This document shows positions 8,469 through 16,341 of a stretch of DNA of 64,000 nt, piece by piece; the first letter of the stretch is position 1, and the number at the start of each line of letters is the position of its first letter. Under the pieces are notes generated by a model, which saw only the letters and a list, made by a program, of their open reading frames with translations, had not been told where the DNA came from and made no database searches. The stretch is from Mesorhizobium shangrilense (GTDB lineage Bacteria > Pseudomonadota > Alphaproteobacteria > Rhizobiales > Rhizobiaceae): positions 10,574-74,573 of the forward strand of contig NZ_JBEWSZ010000014.1 of assembly GCF_040537815.1 (NCBI RefSeq). The letters are read 5' to 3'. Both the position numbers and the translations under genes were made by a program.

Positions 8469-10112
8469 ATGAGAGACATGACTCGCCAGCCTGTTCTTTT
8501 GACGATGCGTGACATCGAAATCGAGGGACGTTCCGAGGACGCTTGGACTTCGATCGTCAGGGGTGTTGACCTAACCTTGCATAGGGGCGAGGTTTTAGGA
8601 TTGATCGGCGAGAGCGGTGCCGGCAAATCGACGCTTGGGTTGGCAGCTATGGGATTTACTCGGGACGGCTGTCGGATCTCCCGTGGGGCGATAAATTTTG
8701 ACGGGATAGACTTGCGTACGGCGAGTGCGGAAGAACGGCGGCGCCTGTGTGGCAAACGCATCGCCTATGTCGCCCAGTCGGCGGCGGCGAGTTTCAATCC
8801 CGCGCATCGGCTGATCAACCAATACTGCGAGGCACCTGTAGAGCACGGTGTAATGACCCGCGCCGAGGCGGAACATGACGCGGTCGAGCTCTACCGCCGG
8901 ATGCGACTTCCGAACCCGGACACGATCGGCTTTCGCTATCCGCATCAGGTATCCGGAGGGCAGCTACAGCGAGCGATGACAGCGATGGCTATGTCTTGCC
9001 GTCCTGACCTCATCATATTCGATGAACCTACGACGGCTTTGGACGTGACAACTCAGATTGAGGTTTTGTCGGCGATCCGTGACATCGTGGCACAATTCGA
9101 TACGGCGGCGATCTACATAACCCATGACCTCGCGGTGGTTTCGCAGATGGCGGACAGGATAAAGGTTCTGCGCGGCGGCTACGAAGTTGAAGAAGCCGAG
9201 ACGCGCGCGATGCTGTCACAACCCAAGCAGGACTATACCAGGTCGCTTTGGGCGGTGCGCTCTTATGCGCGGCCTGCGTTGCCTCCGGTAGAGAAGGCGG
9301 CCGTCCCGATAGTCTCGATGAAGAATGTGGTGGCAGGCTACAGCTCACTTGACGTGCTCAAGGATGTTAGTATTGACATCCATAAGCGTCGCACTGTGGC
9401 AGTGGTGGGCGAAAGCGGCTCTGGTAAGTCCACGGTTGCACGGGTGATCACTGGGCTCCTTCCGCCGCGCAAGGGCGAGGTGCTGGTCGACGGCGAGCCG
9501 TTGCCGGCCGATTATCGCAAACGCACCCGTAACCAACTCCGACAGGTGCAGATGATCTATCAGTCGGCCGATACCGCGCTCAACCCAAAGCTGCGACTCG
9601 ACGAGCTTATCGGTCGGCCCGCGCAGATATATCTTGGATTGAGCGGCAAGGCACTAACCGCGAGAATTCGTGATCTTCTCAGCCTTATCGGACTAGAGCC
9701 AGACGTCTTCATTCACCGCCTGCCCTCCGAACTCTCAGGCGGCCAGAAGCAGCGCGTCGGCATCGCGCGCGCGCTCGCGGCCGAGCCACAAGTCATCATA
9801 TGCGACGAGGTCACCTCAGCGCTGGACCAAATTGTTGCTGAGGGCATTCTAAAACTGCTGGATCGGCTCCAGAGTGAGTTCGATTTGGCTTATATGTTCA
9901 TCACCCATGACCTTGCCACAGTGCGTGCGATAGCGGACGAGGTAGTCGTCATGCAGAACGGCCAAGTCATCGAACAGGGCCCTAAGGAACAAATGTTCCG
10001 GCCACCCCATCATCCGTATACAGACCTGCTATTGTCGTCGGTGCCGGAAATGGACCCCGACTGGCTAAGCAACCTTGTGAAGAAGCGTGCAACCGTTTCG
10101 TCTCCAACATAA
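8469..10112 (+). CDS. ABC transporter ATP-binding protein with two fused nucleotide-binding domains
   Basis: 547 residues with two complete ATPase domains, a fusion of the DppD- and DppF-type subunits. Domain 1: Walker A GESGAGKST (from residue 47), signature SGGQLQR, Walker B LIIFDEPTTALD. Domain 2: Walker A GESGSGKST (near 313), signature LSGGQKQR, Walker B VIICDEVTSALD. The usual DEP of the second Walker B is DEV; the catalytic glutamate is kept. It powers the importer formed with the two preceding permeases. Such fusions are common in peptide/nickel importers of rhizobia. Confidence 0.95.
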   Translation: MRDMTRQPVLLTMRDIEIEGRSEDAWTSIVRGVDLTLHRGEVLGLIGESGAGKSTLGLAAMGFTRDGCRISRGAINFDGIDLRTASAEERRRLCGKRIAYVAQSAAASFNPAHRLINQYCEAPVEHGVMTRAEAEHDAVELYRRMRLPNPDTIGFRYPHQVSGGQLQRAMTAMAMSCRPDLIIFDEPTTALDVTTQIEVLSAIRDIVAQFDTAAIYITHDLAVVSQMADRIKVLRGGYEVEEAETRAMLSQPKQDYTRSLWAVRSYARPALPPVEKAAVPIVSMKNVVAGYSSLDVLKDVSIDIHKRRTVAVVGESGSGKSTVARVITGLLPPRKGEVLVDGEPLPADYRKRTRNQLRQVQMIYQSADTALNPKLRLDELIGRPAQIYLGLSGKALTARIRDLLSLIGLEPDVFIHRLPSELSGGQKQRVGIARALAAEPQVIICDEVTSALDQIVAEGILKLLDRLQSEFDLAYMFITHDLATVRAIADEVVVMQNGQVIEQGPKEQMFRPPHHPYTDLLLSSVPEMDPDWLSNLVKKRATVSSPT

Positions 10113-10172
10113 CACACAGGAAATGCCAGCACTCCTCGTGTGCTGGTTAAGGCGGCTTATTGGGATAAGTCC

Positions 10173-12770
10173 ATGACTATATATCGAGACGGTCCGGCTT
10201 CACCGCTGTTCCGGCCTGTCACTCTTGAGGGCTCGCTCTCATTTGAAGAACTTGCACTGCATAAAGACGTGTCGGCTGAGCTGGCGCAGGCTGTCCCTTT
10301 TGCGCATTCAGGTGCGTGCGTAGCTTGGGGCATCCCGTTTGAAATTGAGCGGCCGATTTTTCTGCACGATCAGCGTACTACGATAAGAATTGCGTCAACC
10401 TTAGCTCGATGGTTCGTATTCCTACATGCCTCTGATATTCGGCCGCTTTCTGCCGATCGAAAAGGGCTAATTTCGCCTATGCGAGGTATAGGTCAGCTAG
10501 GTGAACATGCGGCCAACTATGTCCTGATTTACGACGACGGCTCCGAGGAGAAGGTGGAAATCCGGCGGCGACATCAAGTAGGATCATTTCTACAGCGGTG
10601 GGGCGAGCAATGCACTGAGGCTGTGCCAGCCATAAAACCTCGATCTTTGTCGTTCAAGGGGAGTGGCCAATGGGATTCGAAAAGGAACACAGCTGGTCTC
10701 CACAATCCTGTCGCGTGGGGCCTCCGGCAGTTGCAATTGGTTTTCGAGGATAATGGGCGGTGGATTAATTCTGTTTGGGCCCTCGAAAATCCCAATCCCG
10801 GAAAAGCTGTAGTAGGCCTTCGATTTGAGCCAGTCTCTGGCAGCTTGATCGTCTCCGGGCTGTCCGTAGGGAACAATCGCTCCATGCCCCTTCGCTGGAG
10901 AACACGGGCGAAGGTATTGTTAAGGGACTTTCCTCATGTTGGCTCCGAACCTGCTTTCGAGGAGCACACTCTACTAGACCAAATCCAACTCGATCTGGGT
11001 CAAGTTATCGCCGCGCACCCGCGGCTCGTATACCCGAGCGAGGAATGGGAAGGGACGCGTCAGAACCTTCAGCCGAACATAGCTTTCAATGAAGTCCTGG
11101 TGGAATACGCCGCTCACGAGGATGCTGAATTCCATTTGGCGGGCGATATCCGGGCCGCTCTTCGTAACCTTGAATCCACCTGCTCTCGCAATGGTGTTGC
11201 ATTGGAGGTGGTAAAACCTGCAGACCAACGTGTGAGCCTACGCGTCGTTGAAAAAGGAACGAACACGGCTATTCCCGTCAAGCTTCACGTCCACGGCATG
11301 ATGGGAGAGTATCTCGCTCCAGTAGACCGAAGTCGAAACCCGAACCCGCAATGGTTCGAGAATTACAGCCCAGATTTGTGCCACGGCACACACACCTCCA
11401 CCTATATCTCAGGCCACACAACAATTGATCTGCCACTAGGAAATGTCTTCATAGAGATCACCAAAGGATTTGAGATCACGCCAGTCCGAAAAACAGTCGA
11501 GGTTACACGAGACACGACTGAAATTACGCTGGAAATTGAAAAGGCTCTTCACTGGCGTGAACAAGGGTGGGTAACTGCCGATACACACGTTCACTTCCTA
11601 TCCCCGGCAACAGCTATGTTGGAGGGTGCAGCGGAGGGCGTAAACGTCATCAATCTCTTGGCCAGCCAGTGGGGAGAATTGATGACTAACGTTGGCGATT
11701 TCGATGGCCACACAACCTTTGGCACGAGAGCCGCCGGGGGCACTGGCGAATATCTGGTGCGGGTTGGCACAGAGAACCGCCAACATGTCCTCGGTCACAT
11801 ATCGCTTCTTGGCTATTCGGGGAACATGATCACGCCTCTCTGCTCCGGAGGTGCCGATGAATCCGCTATTGGCGATCCTGTCGATGTACTCTTGACCGAA
11901 TGGGCACAAAAATGTCGGAAGCAGGGTGGCTTGGTTGTGCTGCCTCACTTTCCGGATCCCCGATTGGAGAACGCAGCGACAATTGTGCTTGGCGAAGCGG
12001 ACGCCGTCGAAATGACTTCGTACAGTAACCTGTATAGTGGGATCGATGCCTATTCGCTGGCCGACTGGTATCGCTACCTAAACAACGGATACCTCATCCC
12101 TGCAGTGGCCGGAACCGATAAGATGTCCGCCCAATACGCCGTGGGAACGATCCGGACCTACGCAAAGATCACCGACAACCGAGAGTTTTCCTACGAGACG
12201 TGGATGGACGCTGTCCGTGCGGGGCATACGTTTGTCACTTCTGGACCTCTGATGGATATTGATGTCGACGGAAAACCTATGGGCAGCCGTTTTGGGCTGT
12301 CCTCATCGGGCGGCACAGTCACTGTCAGTTGGAACGCCGCAAGCGTAATCGTGCCAATGACCAGGATCGACCTTGTCGTCAACGGCGAGGTTAAGGAAAG
12401 CCGCACCCTCAAGCCGTGGCAAGATGCCGGCAGTTGGTCGGTGCGCATCCAGAAGAGTTCGTGGATCGCGTTGCTTGTTCGCGCAAAATACGACGACAAA
12501 CCTGAAATGATCGCCACCCACTCGTCGCCCGTCATGATTGACGTCGAGGGATCTCATTTTTTCGCGGCGGCTGACGCGCTGACAATCCTGGAACAGATCG
12601 AGGGGTCGATGGCATACATCGACACAATCGGAACTCGCGCAGAGACGACACGGTACAAAGAGATGCGGCTTGTGCTCCAATCGGCGTACCGTCGCCTACA
12701 CGATCAAATGCATCAAATGGGATACGATCACCCACACAGTGTCGGTACGCACCATTCCGAGCATGATTAG
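10173..12770 (+). CDS. CehA/McbA-family metallohydrolase (PHP-like)
   Basis: An 865-residue protein. A long N-terminal beta-rich region precedes a PHP-like metallohydrolase core with the metal-binding motif ADTHVH (D470, H472, H474) and a second histidine site, VVLPHFPDP. CehA and McbA, named members, hydrolyse carbaryl, but most members are uncharacterised. The ATG at 10173 has GGGATAAG upstream; an in-frame GTG at 10140 is possible. No Sec signal is obvious. It is the last gene of the peptide-type ABC operon, so its substrate is probably the imported compound. Its last 100 codons are repeated as a truncated relic at 61683-61982. Confidence 0.85.
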   Translation: MTIYRDGPASPLFRPVTLEGSLSFEELALHKDVSAELAQAVPFAHSGACVAWGIPFEIERPIFLHDQRTTIRIASTLARWFVFLHASDIRPLSADRKGLISPMRGIGQLGEHAANYVLIYDDGSEEKVEIRRRHQVGSFLQRWGEQCTEAVPAIKPRSLSFKGSGQWDSKRNTAGLHNPVAWGLRQLQLVFEDNGRWINSVWALENPNPGKAVVGLRFEPVSGSLIVSGLSVGNNRSMPLRWRTRAKVLLRDFPHVGSEPAFEEHTLLDQIQLDLGQVIAAHPRLVYPSEEWEGTRQNLQPNIAFNEVLVEYAAHEDAEFHLAGDIRAALRNLESTCSRNGVALEVVKPADQRVSLRVVEKGTNTAIPVKLHVHGMMGEYLAPVDRSRNPNPQWFENYSPDLCHGTHTSTYISGHTTIDLPLGNVFIEITKGFEITPVRKTVEVTRDTTEITLEIEKALHWREQGWVTADTHVHFLSPATAMLEGAAEGVNVINLLASQWGELMTNVGDFDGHTTFGTRAAGGTGEYLVRVGTENRQHVLGHISLLGYSGNMITPLCSGGADESAIGDPVDVLLTEWAQKCRKQGGLVVLPHFPDPRLENAATIVLGEADAVEMTSYSNLYSGIDAYSLADWYRYLNNGYLIPAVAGTDKMSAQYAVGTIRTYAKITDNREFSYETWMDAVRAGHTFVTSGPLMDIDVDGKPMGSRFGLSSSGGTVTVSWNAASVIVPMTRIDLVVNGEVKESRTLKPWQDAGSWSVRIQKSSWIALLVRAKYDDKPEMIATHSSPVMIDVEGSHFFAAADALTILEQIEGSMAYIDTIGTRAETTRYKEMRLVLQSAYRRLHDQMHQMGYDHPHSVGTHHSEHD

Positions 12771-12815
12771 TGACGTACAGCAACCGCGCACCGGTTTTTG
12801 AAAAAGCAACGCTCG

Positions 12816-13418
12816 ATGGACACTCCGATGATCATAAGTAAAACCACCAAACTAGCCTTCGTGGCAATTATGCTTGCATCTGCATGCAAGCCGGCATTGT
12901 CCCATATCGGCGTCAGCTCAGCTAATTCGTTTGCAGCGGGCTTTGCGCACCCGCTCTTCGGGCTTGACCACATCATGGTGATGGTCGCGGTCGGTCTGTG
13001 GGCGGCGCTGAAGGGCGGACGCGCCCTCTGGGCTTGGCCGGCGGCCTTCGTCGGCCTAGTGCTTGCTGGCGGCGCGCTAGGTATCGCCGGCGTGCCCGTT
13101 CCGTTCGTAGAGCCCGTCATCCTCGCCTCGATTGTGGTACTCGGCCTGCTAGTCGCTGCTGCGGCCGACTTGCCTGTAGCGACAGGGGCGGTCATTATCG
13201 GCCTCTTTGCGCTTTTCCACGGTCACGCGCATGGCACAGAGATTCCAGAGACTGCGGGGGGTCTCGAATATCTCGCCGGCTTTGCCCTCGCCACAGCACT
13301 CCTGCACGGCGTAGGTATCGGTTTGGGACTTGCCGGCCGGCGGTTTCGCGCCCTCGTACAACTGGCGGGGGCGGCGACCGCCGCAGTCGGCCTCGGCCTG
13401 ATCTTTGGCGCGGTCTAG
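12816..13418 (+). CDS. hupE: HupE/UreJ-family membrane protein (putative nickel or metal permease)
   Basis: About 200 residues. A signal-like N-terminus (hydrophobic run then ALSHIG) is followed by six hydrophobic segments. The family signatures HPLFGLDHIMVMVAVGLWAA (near residue 45) and FALFHGHAHGTE (near 129) carry the histidines expected to bind nickel. HupE/UreJ proteins supply nickel to hydrogenase or urease, but neither enzyme is encoded nearby, so this copy is an orphan here. The start is uncertain: ATG at 12816, 12828, or TTG at 12798 are all in frame and none has a strong ribosome site. Confidence 0.85.
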   Translation: MDTPMIISKTTKLAFVAIMLASACKPALSHIGVSSANSFAAGFAHPLFGLDHIMVMVAVGLWAALKGGRALWAWPAAFVGLVLAGGALGIAGVPVPFVEPVILASIVVLGLLVAAAADLPVATGAVIIGLFALFHGHAHGTEIPETAGGLEYLAGFALATALLHGVGIGLGLAGRRFRALVQLAGAATAAVGLGLIFGAV

Positions 13419-13724
13419 CCGGACTAAGATTCTAGCTGGGAATCACCAGACCTGAACGGCCTCAGCTGCCCGCTTACCAATAGCAGACGCGGCACACTAA
13501 GAGTATAACTTAACTTCTTCGACGCTTCTAAACCCTCGGCGAAGAACGACAGCGCGGAAACGTCGCCTGGCCCCAAGGTTCGCGAGCTGAAGAAAAAACT
13601 GCCGTCGTATTCGATTCCCCCCAACCCTAAGTCTTACCTCGGACAATGTCGAGTTCTCGAAATTCGACAACGACACGGTGAGAGCAGAAATCTTTGCATC
13701 CAGATCCAGCGAAACGAGGCACGC
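13419..13724. other. Intergenic region between convergent hupE and the GlxA-type gene
   Basis: 306 bases between two convergent stop codons. A 66-codon minus frame (13424-13624) exists but has no recognisable start region or family. I see no clear terminator stem with a T run. Confidence 0.5.
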
Positions 13725-14702
13725 TCACCCCCCGCGGATCCGGCCCGCACGCCACGAGCTCGGCGTCTTGCAGTATTGCTTCTTGAAAACCTGAGAAAAG
13801 TGTCCGGTGCTGGAGAACCCGGTGGCAAAGGCAATTTCGGCGATCGCAAGCGGGCTCTGTTCGATCAGCCGCCGCGCGTGATCCAGCCGGATCCGGCGGT
13901 AGGTTTGCAGGAAGCCGGCGCTCAGATGCTGGGTCAAGAGGCGATCCAGATGGCGGGAGCTGATCGAGAGGAAATGCGCCATTGCTTCGCGATCGAGCGG
14001 ATTTTCGATCGTCGCCTCCATCTTTTCAAGCGCGGCCAGCAGGATCGGATTGTGGGTGCCAAATCGCTCGGCCGCAGAACCGCGTTGCGGGTCAGATGGG
14101 TCGGCAATCGCGGTGTGAAGGTACCAGTCACTGACGCGGTTCGCAAAATGAGCACCCATGCGTTCCGCGATCAGCGCATGCATCATGTCGAGCGGAGCCA
14201 CGCCGCCGCCGCAGGTTATGCGATCGCCGTCGATGACGTAGCGGGCCTGCCGGAGCGCTAAAGCCGGATAGGCCTCGCGCAGGACCGGGGCATGCTCCCA
14301 ATGAATGGTGAAGTCCCTGTTGTCGAGCAGACCAGCGGCGGCCAGGAGATAGGCGCCACTCGAGATCGCACCGAGACGGACGCCGAGGCGCGACAGCCGC
14401 CGCAATGTGCCGAATAGCCTGTCCGCTTCCGCCCAGTTGCCGGGATCGCCGCCCGCGCAGACGAACACTGTATGGAATTCCGCTCCCACGGACGAAACAT
14501 CATCGCAGGCGATGTCGATACCGCCCGAGCTCTGCACCGGCCGGCCACCCTGCGAAAGCTGCCTGATGGCATAGAGGCTGCGGCCTGCGAGCAGATTTGC
14601 GGCGCGCAAGGGTTCGCTCGCCGATGCGTAGGACATGAGCGCGAAATTCGGTAGTAGCAGAAAACCGAACTGCTGAGTTTGTCTATCCAATTCAACCGTC
14701 AT
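13725..14702 (-). CDS. GlxA-family transcriptional regulator (DJ-1/PfpI domain plus AraC helix-turn-helix)
   Basis: 325 residues. An amidotransferase-like DJ-1/PfpI domain (about 10-185) is followed by an AraC-type double helix-turn-helix (final 100 residues; RRLIEQSPLAIAEIAFATGF then SSTGHFSQVFKKQY). The ATG at 14702 (MTVELDRQTQQFGF) fits GlxA-family length; the frame stays open to 14819 but that would overlap the divergent gene. It is transcribed away from soxB with only 95 bases between starts. Relatives such as GbdR and SouR control glycine-betaine and sarcosine catabolism, so regulation of the adjacent sox operon is likely. Confidence 0.92.
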   Translation of the reverse strand: MTVELDRQTQQFGFLLLPNFALMSYASASEPLRAANLLAGRSLYAIRQLSQGGRPVQSSGGIDIACDDVSSVGAEFHTVFVCAGGDPGNWAEADRLFGTLRRLSRLGVRLGAISSGAYLLAAAGLLDNRDFTIHWEHAPVLREAYPALALRQARYVIDGDRITCGGGVAPLDMMHALIAERMGAHFANRVSDWYLHTAIADPSDPQRGSAAERFGTHNPILLAALEKMEATIENPLDREAMAHFLSISSRHLDRLLTQHLSAGFLQTYRRIRLDHARRLIEQSPLAIAEIAFATGFSSTGHFSQVFKKQYCKTPSSWRAGRIRGG

Positions 14703-14797
14703 GTCCGATCCATATAATAAATCGTCCCATATGTGGAACAAAAATGGTGGCGACCGGCATAGTCTGACCAGACTCTCCAGCTTGGACACGGGCAGCG

Positions 14798-16048
14798 ATG
14801 CGATACTCCGCTCTTTCAATTTTTCTCAACGGCCTTCGCGGCAATACCGGGTGGGGCCTCGCCTGGCGCGCGCCGGAGCCCAAATCCCACTACGACGTGA
14901 TCATCGTCGGCGGGGGCGGGCATGGCCTAGCGACGGCCTATTATCTTGCCAAGGAATTTGGCGTCACCAATGTCGCAGTGCTGGAGAAAGGCTATGTCGG
15001 CTCCGGCAATGTCGGGCGAAACACAACAATCATCCGCTCCAACTACCTGCTGCCGGGCAACAACCCCTTTTATGAACTGTCGATGAAGCTCTGGGAAGGC
15101 TTGGAGCAGGATTTTAATTTCAACGCGATGGTCTCTCAGCGCGGCGTGCTCAATCTCTATCATTCCGACGCGCAGCGCGACGCCTATACGCGGCGCGGCA
15201 ATGCCATGCTGCTGCATGGCGTCGATGCGGAACTGCTCGACCGCGAGGCGGTCCGCGCCAAGCTGCCATTCCTCGATTTCGACAATGCCCGCTTCCCGAT
15301 CCAGGGGGGCCTGCTGCAGAGACGCGGTGGCACGGTGCGGCATGACGCGGTGGCCTGGGGCTATGCCCGCGGCGCTGACATGCGCGGCGTCGACATCATC
15401 CAGCATTGCGAAGTGACCGGCATTCGCCGCGAAAACGGCAAGGTCGCCGGCGTCGAGACCACGCGCGGCTTCATTGGCTGTGGCAAGCTGGCGCTCGCGG
15501 CCGCTGGCAATTCCTCGCGCGTTGCCGAGATGGCCGATATTAAGCTGCCGCTGGAAAGCCATGTGCTTCAGGCCTTCGTCTCCGAGGGCCTGAAACCCTT
15601 CATCGATTGCGTCGTGACCTTCGGCGCGGGCCATTTCTACGTCTCGCAGTCCGACAAGGGCGGGCTCGTCTTCGGCGGCGACATCGATGGCTACAATTCC
15701 TATGCCCAACGCGGCAATCTCGCCACCGTCGAGCATGTTGCCGAGGCGGGTAAGGCGATGATCCCCGGCATTTCCCGCGTCCGCGTGCTGCGGTCCTGGG
15801 GCGGGATCATGGACATGTCGATGGACGGCTCGCCGATCATCGACCGCACCCATATCGACAATCTCTACCTCAATGCCGGCTGGTGCTATGGCGGCTTCAA
15901 GGCGACGCCCGCATCGGGCCTGTGCTTTGCGCACCTCATCGCACGCGGCACGCCCCACGAGACCGCTCGCGCCTTCCGCCTCGACCGTTTCGCGCGCGGC
16001 CATATCCTCGACGAAAAGGGCCAGGGCGCCCAGCCCAACCTTCACTGA
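14798..16048 (+). CDS. soxB: Heterotetrameric sarcosine oxidase, beta subunit (or N-methylglutamate dehydrogenase subunit A)
   Basis: 416 residues, a DAO-fold flavoprotein. The FAD-binding motif VIIVGGGGHGLATAYYLAK is near residue 34. The histidine that in sarcosine oxidase carries covalent FMN lies in GGTVRHDAVAWGYARGAD near 187, and the FAD C-terminal patch NAGWCYGGFKATPASG is near 361. It oxidises the N-methyl amine. First gene of soxBDAG. The MgdA subunit of N-methylglutamate dehydrogenase is homologous and cannot be excluded, particularly with a glutamine-synthetase-III-like gene 3 kb downstream. Confidence 0.9.
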   Translation: MRYSALSIFLNGLRGNTGWGLAWRAPEPKSHYDVIIVGGGGHGLATAYYLAKEFGVTNVAVLEKGYVGSGNVGRNTTIIRSNYLLPGNNPFYELSMKLWEGLEQDFNFNAMVSQRGVLNLYHSDAQRDAYTRRGNAMLLHGVDAELLDREAVRAKLPFLDFDNARFPIQGGLLQRRGGTVRHDAVAWGYARGADMRGVDIIQHCEVTGIRRENGKVAGVETTRGFIGCGKLALAAAGNSSRVAEMADIKLPLESHVLQAFVSEGLKPFIDCVVTFGAGHFYVSQSDKGGLVFGGDIDGYNSYAQRGNLATVEHVAEAGKAMIPGISRVRVLRSWGGIMDMSMDGSPIIDRTHIDNLYLNAGWCYGGFKATPASGLCFAHLIARGTPHETARAFRLDRFARGHILDEKGQGAQPNLH

Positions 16049-16065
16049 TTTGCAGGGTACTGAAC

Positions 16066-16341
16066 ATGGCAAGCCTTATCCCGTGTCCCCATTGCGGCTC
16101 GCGGCCGAAAGAAGAATTCACTGTGAAGGGCGCGGCACTCGCCCGACCCGCACCTGATGCCGTCGCGGGGGCGTGGATCGACCATGTCTATCTGCGCGAC
16201 AATCCGCGCGGCGCTTATGAGGAATATTGGCATCATACGTCTGGTTGCCGGCGCTGGCTGGTGGTGAGCCGCAATACGGCGACACATGAAATTTCGGGCT
16301 CCCGCGACGTTGTGCTCGACCTATCGGCGGAGGCGCTCTGA
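16066..16341 (+). CDS. soxD: Sarcosine oxidase delta subunit
   Basis: A 91-residue zinc-binding small subunit. The Zn site is made by CPHCGSR at residues 7-13 and by HHTSGCRRW near 57-65. ATG at 16066, 17 bases after the soxB stop. Its stop overlaps the soxA start by one base (TGATG). The subunit has a structural role at the centre of the heterotetramer and no catalytic site of its own. Confidence 0.94.
   Translation: MASLIPCPHCGSRPKEEFTVKGAALARPAPDAVAGAWIDHVYLRDNPRGAYEEYWHHTSGCRRWLVVSRNTATHEISGSRDVVLDLSAEAL

Noticed and set aside
13424..13624. 66-codon minus frame between hupE and the GlxA-type gene
   Set aside because: No ribosome site or similarity; placed at a convergent gene end.
14927..16072. 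381-codon minus-strand frame opposite soxB
   Set aside because: High-GC antisense shadow; the plus frame carries complete SoxB motifs.
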